From NCBI GenBank assembly GCA_022432975.1, contig CM039508.1, positions 47,953,646 through 48,017,645 on the forward strand: a DNA stretch of 64,000 bases, read 5' to 3'. Source of the DNA: Begonia masoniana. Lineage: Eukaryota > Streptophyta > Magnoliopsida > Cucurbitales > Begoniaceae. The position numbers were made by a program, and so were the translations under genes. Of the stretch, positions 10,090-21,628 are shown in pieces. Each line of letters starts with the position of its first letter. The stretch's first letter is position 1. The notes beneath the pieces are model-generated. The model was not told where the DNA came from. It did no database searches and saw only the letters and a program-made list of their open reading frames with translations.

Positions 10090-10745
10090 GATAAACCCCT
10101 AGTTCTTCCGCTTTAATGTCTTCAAATAGTTTAGCACCATAAGCTTCTTGCCATAGCGATAAAATCGGATCATAAGTTTTCATATCTTCGCTCAGAACGG
10201 TCAAACTTTATATGTGGGAGAAGACCATTGAGTAGATTTATAGAGTTTATTCTGCGATACAGACGTTGAAGGGCAGCGGTATAGTTATATCGGCGCCAAA
10301 GTTTCACATTTCGATGAGGAATATTATCATGCATTCTATATCTTTATGAAAAACTTATAATTTCTATATTATTCTGCCACCAAGGCTGAATTAATCCTTG
10401 ACGCTAATTTCGCTTGGAAATAGGAAAGTCAGAAGCCTGTCAATAGGATCATAAGTTTATCACGATCAGAAACCAACGATATAATAGAAGCCATCATATT
10501 TGATTAGGTCATAAAGAGTCCCATTATAAAAGTTCGTTTATACTGATAGATACCTCATACACATTTAACAATATGGAAAATCATTCGGACAATAGCTCTT
10601 GCCACATGAGATAATCGTAAGATTGCTCTATCAACCATAGGTAGACATCCCAATAATAATATAGCGTAGATGTATATGTATAACCGCCTAAAAATCGAGC
10701 GGAAATAAATATAAGTCTTTCCATAAAAGGGAAGAATAGGTCTGA
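10090..10745 (-). pseudogene. Degraded ORF C2 and C-terminal half of ORF C1
   Basis: In the minus sense this region runs from the C1 C-terminal half (near 10745) into C2 (ending near 10095). It aligns with 23594-24027 and 32919-33190 but with frequent indels. No continuous frame survives. It joins a viral tandem repeat at 10745 through a CCCTATGTTTTGGCG sequence, the same join that is seen near 24028. Confidence 0.75.
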
Positions 10746-10905
10746 CCCCCTATGTTTTGGCGAATAAACCAAAATACTTGGCTTTTGCGAATATAACCTT
10801 TGGCTGAAAAATACCCATATGTTTTGGCGAATATAACCAAAATACTTGGCTTTTGCGAATATTACCCTTTGGGAATATAACCAAAATACTTGCTTTACCC
10901 CTACT
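10746..10905 (-). repeat. Viral short tandem repeat, unit 3
   Basis: Imperfect copies of the 28-bp and 16-bp repeat are present with the CCATATG spacer, arranged as in 1-145. Here the repeat lies between the RNase H end and C1-like sequence. Confidence 0.8.
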
Positions 10906-13390
10906 TGACAGGGATATTGACATTTCTGTAAGAAGTATCGTGATACAAATCAGGAAGGAAGTTACGGCTCCTTAATATATCAAATAGAGAAATCATAAAC
11001 AGATAATTCTGCTTGCCATCGGAGCGAATATTTGTTTTGAAACAAGTGTTTTACTATCTTTTTCTCAATATCTTAGCAGATGAAGCAATCAATTAGAATT
11101 AAAATGATTGATCTTATAAATCACTCCCTGAAATTTGGAAAATACATTGTAATAAGAGATAAAATTTCACCTTTTTAAAAGTAGAATAATTAATTGAACT
11201 GGTTCTAGCCAGATAGTAAATCTAATAAATCTGTCAATCTTTGTATTAGGTTTAATTTGTTTAGACCTGCCACCATAACCAGATTAGAGCATCGTTTCAA
11301 CAATATTTTTCCAAACTGGATTCGAAAATTTAAACAGGGTGTAAAATCTAATGCTCTGTTTTAAAAATCCTAATCGCTTGAGATGTTGTCATCCTGTTCG
11401 GATTTTTACTTCATCTGGATATAAATAGCTTGTTTGAGCTAAAATTTTATAAAAATCTCCATAAATATCTAAACTACCTAAAAATCTTTGTAAGTTGTTT
11501 TTTGTATGTAATTTCATTAGGAAATTTAGATGCCAAATTAATACATCTATGTATAGGAAGAATAGCTACCGTGATTTAATGTTCTGTCCTAGAACTAATG
11601 TTGTGTGAAATACTTTCCTTTTAGGAAAAGATAGACTTAGTCCATTATATTTAATATGTTTCTTTTCATATTTGTAATGTTTTATATGTTGATCAGAGTT
11701 CTGAAAAATCCTAAAACTAAATATAAACGATACAAATTTAGAATGAATTTAAATAGTCATTATAATATTTGAAACTCAGGACATTTTTCAAGCCAAATGG
11801 CATAGACATTCCATTCATAAAGTCTCCAAGGGCTGCCTACATCAATCGCAGTTCCTCTATACCTATCCTTTCGCTACTGCATTTGCCAACTACACCGTGA
11901 TCTTTTACATCACATTTAGAAAATATTACGGCAGACTGAAGTCGGTCTCTAGATCTTTTTCTAGGAATAGGATACCCTATTCATTGCTAAAGCTATCATT
12001 TAACGGTTTATAATGTATAAAAATCTAGGAACACCTCGTGCTTTCGGCCAGCAGTATTAACATAAAGCAGTACAACTCCAAGGCTGATTATAGGTCTAAT
12101 AAGTTTTTGTCATAAGATTTGCTATTTCTTTAGAACTCATTCTACCATATTCAGAATTCATTGAATGGTCTAGATTTAGTAGGAAGAATTTTTTCATTAA
12201 ATTTAGCATATAAGACGAGCAACAATAGTTTTTCCTGTCCCAAAAATATATTTGGTGTATCTCCACATACTTCAGTAATAAAAGTCTTTTCAATATTTTT
12301 ACATTTTGTCAGATTTAGTTGTTTTCATTGATCTTCAATCTTTCCAATAATAAATTCTGATTTTACAAAACTACTAGTTTTTGTTTATCTAAACATGATT
12401 TTAATTCATTCATAAAAGTATCTTCAGGTTAATAATTAAAGCATCATAAATAGAGTGTTATGAAAAGTAGCTATACTTTTTCATCAATAGTTTTAAATAT
12501 CGGACTTATCATATTTAAAATGGAGTGCTTAATTAATTTTATGTTGTAAATTTAACCAATAAAAACATTAGTTGTATACTACATCATTATTGCAAACACT
12601 AGCATGCAGATATTTATAGTTTACTTTTAATTTATTTCCCCGGTGCATATAAAGATTGTTTTGTTTTCACCATATTTAGGTGGGAATAATTCCTTATTTT
12701 ATAAATTAATATCCGCCCCACATCTTAAGGCTATTAAATCAGAGATAATATAGGTTTGAGTTATAATTGTAGTAATTTTAATAAACCATTTTTTGAAAAT
12801 CTCAATGTGTTAAAATATTTAATCATTATAAGGGGTAACTTCATTATTAGAAGAGGAAAACCATAGCCATTGGTTTCTATTTTCGTCTTTCATTATGTAA
12901 GCTGATATTGATTGTAATTATACAATAATTCTTCCGGAAGTCATTCTTTTCAGACTCTTTAACGTCTCTATTAATATCTGGAATAGTTAAGTTACTTTTA
13001 GATAGCTCTATTATTCAATACTTCTGTTAAAGAATTAATGTTTCCTCTAATTAGGTTTTTCCCTCATTTTTCTCCTTTATTTGATTAAGAATAATCTCAC
13101 TAATCTTTTTCAAAAGATAGATAGTGTATTGCTCTAAATATCTACCATCTTGTGTTGCTCAGTTGTCAATCCATTGCTTGACATTTTGACAGGTGTTCAT
13201 TCTCCGCTGAGGACGACTCATCAATTAATATCTTGACGTCAGCAGTTCTCCGACGCAAGTTCCTACTAGTTTTTCTCAGGCTCCTTCTGAACTTCATCTA
13301 TATCGCTTATTACTTTTTTAGAGTAGCCAAATACCATTTAGATGCCTAGTGCCAAATTTACACAGTATAACAGTTAATTTCGCTACGTCC
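10906..13390 (-). pseudogene. Heavily corrupted protease-RT-RNase H copy (type A)
   Basis: The sequence parallels 164-2700 base by base. The RNase H end is near 10930, RT is between about 11400 and 12200, the protease and coiled coil are near 12700-13050, and the zinc-knuckle region is near 13330-13390. There is an indel or substitution every 10-20 bases, so no frame is open for long. Towards 13390 the similarity dissolves into pyrimidine-rich sequence. The error type (many short insertions and deletions in otherwise matching order) is more like a poor consensus than old decay. Confidence 0.8.
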
Positions 13391-16300
13391 TTTTTAGTTA
13401 CTTCTTTTTTTTTTGAAAGGTCTTTTAGTATTGTTTTTTTCTTTTTTTCTACTTTCTTTTAGACCCCCCTCCCGTCTTTTTTATTCTCAGTTTTCTTTTC
13501 GCGGCTTGCTGCGTGTTTGGGTTTTTTTTCTTCGCCGGCCCGTGGTGGTGGTCTCCCCTTTTCCCTCCACTTCATTTATTCTTGTTTCTTTCTCCGTCAT
13601 GTTTTTTAAACTTTTTCTTCGGTTTCTACCGTGGGGTGCTACATTGGTCTAATCCTTTTGTCCTTTGTCCGCTTCATTCTTTTTCCGTTTTCCGCTTATT
13701 TCCTTCTCTTCCGCTTTTGTCCCGCTTGCTACACCCTTTGAACTCGGTTCGGCCTCTCGATACGACCCCTGACTCCCAAAGTCACCTATCTTTTTACCAT
13801 CTACCTTGTTGTATTTACAATTGACCGTCGGTTAATGAGCCATCTTACCCTAAACAACCTTCCTTGAGCAAACACTATTAATGACATAAGTAAAGCGTTC
13901 GGCCAAGGACCATCAATTGTCCCTCGTCCTTCTATCATGTCTTTTTATTTTGTTGAGCAAAGAAAGGAGGTAGCAGCACCATCAGCACACTGTGTGGGCA
14001 GTGCGAGACCCGAGCCTCTTCCCTTTTCTTCCTCGCTTCTTCTCTGCTCGGCGTTTTCTTTTGCTCCCCTTTACGTTATTCCCCCTTCTCCATCTCTCCC
14101 CTTGTGCGTCTCTCTCCGTTTTGCCCTCTTTGCCCCCCCTTCTTCTTATGTGTACCCCTGTCCTCACACTGCACCTTCTCGCCTCCGTCCACTTCCCCCG
14201 TCTTTTTCCCGGGTTTCTTTCGTCCTCGCCCCTCGCTCCACCTTCTCCCTCCCCCCCCCCCCCCCCCCCCTCTTCTTTTTCCCCCTCCCGCCTTTCCCCC
14301 CCCCCCTCCCCCCCCCCACCCGCTTCCCCTCCTGTCCTCCTCTACTTCCGTCCCCAAGAGAGATGTTCCCCCTCCCCCCTTTTCCATTCCTTTCGCCCTT
14401 TAGTCTAGAACCACCCTTCTTCTATCTCAGTCCTTCGCTCTATCTCCGCTCACCATAGCGCGCCGCTTCTCCGGTCCTCGCTCCCTCCTACGCCCCCCAG
14501 CTACAAGACCCCCACACTCTTTAAGCACGAGTTCCCCATCACCACATACTGATCCCTCACCCCCTAGTTCGCTCCACTCCACCACCCACCATTCCGCGCG
14601 CCACCATCTCGCCACCCCAACCTGACACCCTCCTCAATGATTTATTCGCCCCCGCCCTCCCACCCCCGAGCCTTGTACTACCCCCCTGCTCCCCCCCCCC
14701 CACTTTTCTGAATTCCCCCCCTCCCACCTACACACGCCACCGGACCAGCGACCAACACGGTTCCTTTCCTACTCACCCGCCTCCATACCCTCGATCACTC
14801 TTCCCACCCCACCACAACCCACCAGCACCCCTACTCACCAAACGAACCTTCAGCCCCATACCTTTCCAGGACTATTTTCAGCTATATCCACCCACGGATC
14901 ACATGGTGCCTCTGTCTTACACTCCCTCCAGTGCCATCCAACCGCATCTTCACTGACCGAGGACAACACCCATCTCTTTACACCTGACGACGATCTATGT
15001 TTTCTAGCGCATCCTCCGTGGCCAGGTAGCTACAATAGCCTCAGCGCACCCCGACCTTGTGTGCTCCTTACATCTCGCCCACTCCAGCCGTGCTCCTCAC
15101 CCTACTCCCTTTCTCTCTTTCTTCGCTTAACTGTTCCATCCGTCCATCTGTCTTTGGGAGGACTTGTCCCTACTCTACCCCACGGTGGATCCAGCACCTC
15201 ACTACAGGTATAGGTCTACGCGACTTCCCTCGGCCACCCTTCGCACCGTACACCTTTTCGACACTCATTACTGAACCGGTCGCCCCGAGCTGTCATGTGG
15301 ACACGCTACTTCTCGCTACACCCTCACCCCCTCGTTTCTGTGACCTAACTTGACCCAAGATTTGTATCTATATGTCACAAACCCCTACCACTTGGTTTCC
15401 CTGCCATTGTGAAAACACCCCTATCCCATCAAGATAAACATATCCTAAACTACCCAAAGAACCACGCGCCCCAGACCAATCCCCAACTCCTACACCACCC
15501 TTGTTCCTGCCCCCTCCCCCTTACTTTTTTTCCATAGGTTGCGATCCGACCCCCAACCGTAAAGGTAATCACGATACTCGTCCTCTACTTTTCTGACACC
15601 CCCTACAAAGCACGCGCCCTAGACTACAAGGGGCGTTAGCACCTCTTACTTTCTGTTTTTCCCTCTACTCCAAATTTTACCTGAGTATTCTCATTCTTCG
15701 AGACCCCCTTAACTTTTGCATTTTGCGCAGGTTTATCCAACTAGCCCCCCGTCCAAGCACCCTTCCACCACCATCACCGTTATTCGATCCTTTCTTTCAC
15801 CTCTCTCATCAGAGTAATATCACCTTTTAACCGGGCTTAACTTCTTAGGATTTTATATCTTTTCATCCACCTCCACTTTTGCGAGGGGGGGGGGGGGGGG
15901 GGGGCCTCGCATTTTCCGGTGATTGTTCTTCCCTTCCCCGTTACCCCCCACACCTACTCTCCTACTTCTCACCTACTTTTTGCTTAAAATTTGCGTACTT
16001 ATCCTCTTTACATTCCCTTCTGCCCGTAGGGCCTCCTTTTGTGTGCGGGTTTCTCTTTTTCCTATTTCGAAGTCTCACCTTCCGACCCCACCTCCCCCGC
16101 CCCACTCACCCTCCCATCCCTGGGACCCTGACTCCCCCGGGTTGTACCATACCACCCCCATTCACCACAGATTCTTTCTAACTTTTGACTCCTGGTTCTC
16201 CGCGCGCTACCCCTCTATACGCACCTTTCTCCGCAAACATCGACTAGTTACACCGGGCGTTTCGTACCACGTATTTGAATCAGTCCAATTGCATTATCCT

Positions 16301-16460
16301 ATATTTAGCCATTTTTGCCCCCTTTCCAACCTCCTCCTCTGACATCCCCCTCACCATAAGTCTGTACAGCTCATTCTTCGACACCTCATGACGTACTCTA
16401 AGCCAAATCGCCCGCCCCTCTGCCTAGCAACCGTCCCTTACACACAAGCACGATGCCTAC
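13391..16460. other. Pyrimidine-rich low-complexity block replacing viral sequence
   Basis: About 3 kb is dominated by C and T on the plus strand, with long C runs near 14250-14320 and 14690 and a run of about 20 G near 15884-15904. It sits exactly where the coat region and most of the movement ORF of this viral copy should be (about 2.4 kb). The flanking sequence grades into it without a sharp edge. ORFs up to 173 codons exist only because such composition lacks stop codons. No gene is supported. It looks like sequencing or consensus noise, though a true simple-sequence insertion is not excluded. Confidence 0.7.
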
Positions 16461-16625
16461 ACTAGCATTCTCAAAAGTACCTATTTTATAAATAGTTTTT
16501 GGCTCAATATCGGGAATGTCCAAGTATTTATAACTCTTCTTGTGATAATTCTATTTTTCTAGTTTTATAGAATTTTTCAGAGACTCATATGTGAGCTCAA
16601 ATTATATTCAATTTTGCTGCCCGCA
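16461..16625 (-). pseudogene. Movement-protein N-terminal fragment
   Basis: Bases align with 5115-5275, the first 50 or so codons of the viral movement ORF, with several indels. The rest of the ORF is lost in the low-complexity block to the left. Confidence 0.8.
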
Positions 16626-16626
16626 A

Positions 16627-16745
16627 TTTACTCTAAAGAACCCCCCTAACCTAGCCCCCCCTCCCCCCCCCCCCCCCCCCCACCACCCCCCACCCTCCAC
16701 CACCCCCCACCCCACCCACCCCCCCCCCACCCCCACCCCCCACTT
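16627..16745. repeat. C-rich insertion in the viral leader
   Basis: About 100 bases of almost pure C with scattered A are inserted between AACCTA and ACTTGACTTC of the viral leader. All other leader copies are continuous at this point. It is the same kind of sequence as 13391-16460, which supports a common technical cause. Confidence 0.75.
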
Positions 16746-17296
16746 GACTTCCAGTTTTCAATTAAACTAGAATAAGGTTTACCTTGTATTGATCTTCGAT
16801 CATTCGTATTGCTGCGGATAACTTGTATTGATTTATTATTACCTCTCTCTAACCATTGAGACTAACAGCTTCCTTGCACTCTCCCCAGCCCAATTTCACC
16901 CATAATCGTTTAGCAAAATCGATCAGCCCCCCCACACAACTGCCACCCAGCGCCGACACACCCATATACGCCCCACACCTGCCGAACGCCGTTGATCATA
17001 CACCACGGAATACGACCGCACCGCGACACACAACCCCCAACACCCACCCCGCAACAGGAAATACATTTTCACAAACAAAGTGAAAGTCAAAGCAAGTATT
17101 CTTTGCACATGAAAGCACGGGAAAGAGTAATAGAATCGTTTTGAAGAGATCACCTCATCGTATTGAGAAGAACAAAAGATCGTATTGAAGTTAAACGAAT
17201 ATCGATTTACATTAGAAAACTTATCGACAAGTCCTTAGTTATTTGAAAGCAAATACAAATTTAGCCAATCATTTGGCTCTGATACCAAGAAGGGGG
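16746..17296 (-). other. Viral leader with primer site, unit 3
   Basis: This is a leader copy in minus orientation, error-rich in its inner part and nearly clean from 17050 onward. The primer site is at 17275-17287 (TGGTATCAGAGCC on the minus strand). The inner section 16900-17060 contains A/C-rich inserts that other leaders lack. Confidence 0.8.
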
Positions 17297-17440
17297 GAAG
17301 CGAAGGAGAAGAAGTAAGAGAAAATACTTACTTGTTTATTTCACAATAGTTCTTAGCTCTGATTGCTCTCTCTCTCCCTCTTGTATGCTACAACTATTGT
17401 GAATAAACAAGTAAGTATTTTCTCTTACTTCTTCTCCTTC
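17297..17440. repeat. Head-to-head palindromic junction of two viral units
   Basis: The terminal-redundancy sequence of the minus-oriented unit 3 meets the same sequence of the plus-oriented unit 4. The arms (about 16746-17348 and 17391-17980) are inverted copies of leader plus terminal repeat. They are separated by a spacer of roughly 40 bases containing GCTCTGATTGCTCTCTCTC. The inner arms near the centre are almost perfect. Transcripts crossing the junction would fold into a long hairpin. Confidence 0.85.
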
Positions 17441-17453
17441 GCTTCCCCCCTTC

Positions 17454-17466
17454 TGGTATCAGAGCC
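17454..17466 (+). promoter_or_regulatory. tRNA-iMet primer binding site, unit 4
   Basis: TGGTATCAGAGCC is complementary to the 3' end of plant initiator tRNA-Met, the primer for reverse transcription in Caulimoviridae and most plant LTR elements. Confidence 0.95.
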
Positions 17467-17554
17467 AAATGATTGGCTAAATTTGTATTTGCTTTCAAAT
17501 AACTAAGGACTTGTCGATAAGTTTTCTAATGTAAATCGATATTCGTTTTAACTT

Positions 17555-17895
17555 CAATACGATCTTTTGTTCTTCTCAATACGATGAGGTGATCTCTTCA
17601 ACACGATTCTATTAACTCTTTCCGTGCTTTCATGTGCAAAGAATACTTGCTTTGACTTCACTTTGTTTGTGAATGTCTTTCTGTTGCCGTGTTGGGGTGT
17701 GTGGCCGCTTAGCCGTGAGAAAGGCGTCAGGCAAAAATACCCATTTGCATGGTTGAGAGACATTTGCAAACTTTGTGAAATTAGTCTTTGACAGTGCAAG
17801 TAATCTTGTTAGTCTCATGTTAGTATAGAGGGAATTAATAGATCAATACGAAGTTATCCGCAAGTCAATACGAGATGAATCGAAGATCAATACGA
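17555..17895 (+). repeat. Repeated octamer CAATACGA in the viral leader
   Basis: Five exact copies occur at 17555, 17577, 17844, 17866 and 17888, and a variant CAACACGA at 17599. The last three are 22 bases apart and sit in a partly repeated context (GATCAATACGAAGTT twice). The motif is conserved in the leaders of units at 5.3, 32.1 and 37.2 kb. Its function is unknown. RNA packaging or a translation-related structure is a guess. Confidence 0.8.
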
Positions 17896-17977
17896 AGTTA
17901 AACCTTATATCTATTTATAGTTGAAAACTTGAAGTCAAGTAGTTAGGTTATTTGAAAGTAAATTCTACAAATTGAAT

Positions 17978-18658
17978 ATGAATTTGATCTCACATATATT
18001 CTCTGAAAATTCTATTAAAAATGAGGAAAATATAGAATTATCACAAGAAGAAGTATTAAATAATTGGACAATTCCCGATATTGAGCCAAAAAACTATTTA
18101 TAAATAGGCACTTTGAAAATCTTATTAATCGTATTGTTAAAACTTCTGAGCAAACTATCTGCTTAGATACTAATGAAAAAACTATAAAATTATTAGGATT
18201 AAAAGATATTCAAAATTATTTTGCTAAATATAAGTATATTCATATTGGACTTATTCAAATAGCTTTTAAACCATTGACTATTCCAGGTTTTAAATGCTAG
18301 TATATTAGCTACTCTTAGAGACGCTAGGAGTCAAAATTATAAAGAATCTTTAATGGGTGTTATACAAACCAGTTTATGTCATGGTCCCATTTATTTTAAT
18401 GATTATCCTAATTTATCTTTTTTCCAGAAGTCTATCTGCTAGGTCATCTATTCCTCCTTATCAAGTAGATTTACCTAGTTCTAGATTTTCTGTATCTGAA
18501 ACTCCTATTTCTAATATTGAAGCTTTAAAAATATCTGAACAACAAATACCTCATGGTGTTTATTCTAATCAATTTAATAATTCGAAATATGAAAAGGAGA
18601 AACCTCTCACACTAAAAGAGAGTCACCTACTGTTTCAGAAATGGAATTTAAATTATGA
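17978..18658 (+). pseudogene. Movement protein with frameshifts, unit 4
   Basis: This is the same protein as 4586-5272. A shifted pair of A runs near 18090-18105, an extra T near 18292, and further one-base changes near 18420 and 18590 break the frame. The C-terminal part (SARSSIPPYQVDLPSSRF) remains open. The stop overlaps the next ATGATG as in intact copies. Confidence 0.88.
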
Positions 18659-21628
18659 TGAATTACTCAAATTTAAGCAAGATGATATTAGAAAATATGT
18701 AACGAAGAATATCAATCACCTGAAAATGCTATTCTCAGAAATTGGATTGATAAAAAATATTATAAAAATCTGAAGAATTTAAAAAATTAAAAGATTTATA
18801 TTACTCTTATTTAGATTTAAAAAGGATCTAATAACTTTTAGTGAATGGTATTGGACGATATTTTATAAACCTGTATCAAAATATCAAATTAATATTTTAG
18901 AAGAATATAATAATCATTGTAAAATTGGAATATAAAAAACAATGAAAGTATTAAATCTATACATCCACCTTTAGAACCTATTAGTCTAAAGAATAATACT
19001 ATTGAAGCTATACCTTTAGTTACTTTATCTCAACCTATTGAAGATAAGAATGATATTATCATTAAACAAATGAATTATAATAATATTCATATGAGTACTA
19101 TAGGACAACAATTATCAAGAGTTGAAACTCAATTAATTAAATTATCTGAGAAATCAAATAAAAAGGTTATAGAAGATATTCCTACGACATCTTCTGCGAC
19201 ATCTAGAATAAAGAAAGAAAATATTTCTATTCCTGATTTAAAACCTCCTATAGTGATATCCAAATTTAATTTTAAATCTCCCAAAGACAATAATGACTTT
19301 ATTGATCAATTAGCTAAAAGAATGAAACAATTAAATATTAGTGTTATTAATACACAAGCTGAAAATTCTATGGAAAATTATCACAATGAAATTCATCCAG
19401 CTATTGATTCTAGCCCTTGGCCAGCTAATGATTCTTCTAGTGAAGACGAGAATATGCCTTCTCATTTAAAAGATATTAACAAAATAGAAAAATCTTTTAT
19501 TGAATGTAATCATATCTATCCATTACCAGAATCTAGAAACCCTTTAAGTATTCATAGAGTTAGATATGAGGATACAGGGCCTGGTGGTGATAGAATTAGA
19601 AGAACTTATTATAAAAGACCTACTCCCGTCGATTTATTATGGGAAGAAAATTGGTTACATGAACAATCTTCTTATACTGCCAAAACTATATATGATTGGA
19701 ATCTTGATGGTTTAACTGAATATCAAATTTATGAATTACTCCAAAAAATGTTAATGTATTCTAGTGTTTGTCAAGCCTCTCAGAATAAAGATTCTGATAT
19801 AGCTGCTTTTATTATAAATGGATTTAATGGTGCATTAAAAGGTTGGTGGGATAATTATTTATCTCTAGAACAACGTCATGAAATATTAACCGCTGTAAGA
19901 CATGACAATAATATGGTTTATGAAGATAGTGTTTATACTTTAATTCAAGCTATAATATTACATTTTATTGGAGCTACCGAACAAAGACAAGAAAGAGGTA
20001 GAGAATTATTACAAAACTTAAGATGTAAAACTCTTACAGAGTTTAGATGGTATAAAGATGTTTTTATAACTAAAGTTATGCAAAGACCAGATGCTAATTC
20101 TGAGCACTGGAAATCTAAATTTATGATGGATTACCTCCTTTATTTTCTAAAAGAATTAAAAAGAAATTATTAGAATTAAATGATGGACAATTTATTCCTT
20201 GGGCAACATGTACTTATGGTCATTTAATTAGTGTATGTGTTCAAGAAGGTTTAAGTTTATGTAATGATATGAAATTACAATATCAATTTAAAAAACAAAA
20301 TTTAGATGGTAAAAAAGAAATAGGTGAATTTGTGATCAATTTGCTTATCATATTCCTAAACCTAATTTAAAAGGTTTATCCAAAGCTGATAAAAGCGAAG
20401 AATATATGAAATATAAACGTAAAAAGACATTACAGAAAAGAGCTTTTAAAAAATATAAGCAAAAATATGATATTCCCGAATCTTCTAATAGAAATAAAAC
20501 ATTTAAAAAGAAGAAATCTAAAAAGATATTTCTGAAATTAAATGTTATAAATGTGGTAAATTTGGCCACTATGCATCTAAATGTACTACTCTAAAAAAAT
20601 TAAATAATCTTGATATAGATGAAAGGTTCAAAGTAGCCTTAGAAAAACTATTATTAACTTCTTCGGAAGAATCTTCTGACTCAGAAGATATTATTGATGA
20701 GTCGTCCTCATCTGATGATGAAACCTGTCAAAAATGTCAAGTCAATGTATTGACAACTGAGCAACAAAATATTTTAGATAATCTAGATCAGATCCATGAT
20801 CCTATCTTTAGAAAAAAGATTATTGAAATTATTATTAATCAAAACAATGATAAAGAAATAATTGAAAAACCTAAGTTAAGAGGTCAACATTATTCTTTAA
20901 CAGAAGTATTTAATAGAATAGATCAGGCTAAAATTAAACCTGTAACTATTCAAGATCTTAATAGAGAAGTTAAAGATCTGAAAAATGAATTACAAGAATT
21001 ATTGTATAATTACCATCAATATCAGATTAATATTAATGAAAGATTGGAAAAAATAGAAACCCATATGGATATTGGTTCCTCTAATGAAGTTACTCCTTAT
21101 AATGATAATGATATAAATATTTTAACAAAATTGAGATTTCAAAAATGGTTTATTAAAATTAATCTAATTATAAATCAAGACTATATTATCTCTGATTTAA
21201 TAGCCCTTATAGATAGTGGTGCTGATATTAATTGTATAAAAGAAGGAATTATTCCCACTAAATATTTTGAGAAAACAAAACAATCTTTATATTCAGCCGG
21301 TGGAAATAAATTAAAAGTAAACTATAAATTATCTGATGCTAGTATTTGCAATAATGATGTTAGTATAACAACTACTTTTTTATTAGTAAAAAATTTACAA
21401 CATAAAATTATTTTAGGCACTCCATTTTTAAATATGATCATGCCTATTAAAACTATTGATGAAAAAGGTATAAGTGCTACTTTTCATAATCAATCTATTT
21501 ATTATGCTTTTATTATGTACCCTGAAGATACTTTTATAAATGGATTAAAAACTCAATATTTAGATCAACAAAAACATATTGTTGATCTTTCTTATATTGC
21601 TCAAAGTGTATTTTTACAGAATGAATAA
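18655..21628 (+). pseudogene. Coat-zinc knuckle-protease polyprotein with frameshifts, unit 4 (type B)
   Basis: This is the full-length counterpart of 28379-31360, broken by one-base deletions, for example near 18670-18930, 20120, 20332 and 20523. Open stretches are 19070-20173 (coat core) and 20750-21628 (coiled coil, DSGAD protease and type B ending). It finishes in QQKHIVDLSYIA followed by SVFLQNE and a stop, so there is no reverse transcriptase. The last eight bases overlap the start of B1. Confidence 0.9.

Larger units (their letters stand above)
17349..17977 (+). other. Viral terminal redundancy and leader, unit 4 (type B)
   Basis: The terminal-redundancy segment contains the polyadenylation signal AATAAA (17402-17407), followed by the primer site (17454-17466) and about 510 bases of leader up to the movement-protein ATG at 17978. 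This is the cleanest plus-strand leader in the window. Confidence 0.88.

Noticed and set aside
13413..16342. Several ORFs of 60-173 codons
   Set aside because: The products are Pro/Ser/Leu/Phe homopolymer-like and result from C/T-rich noise without stops.
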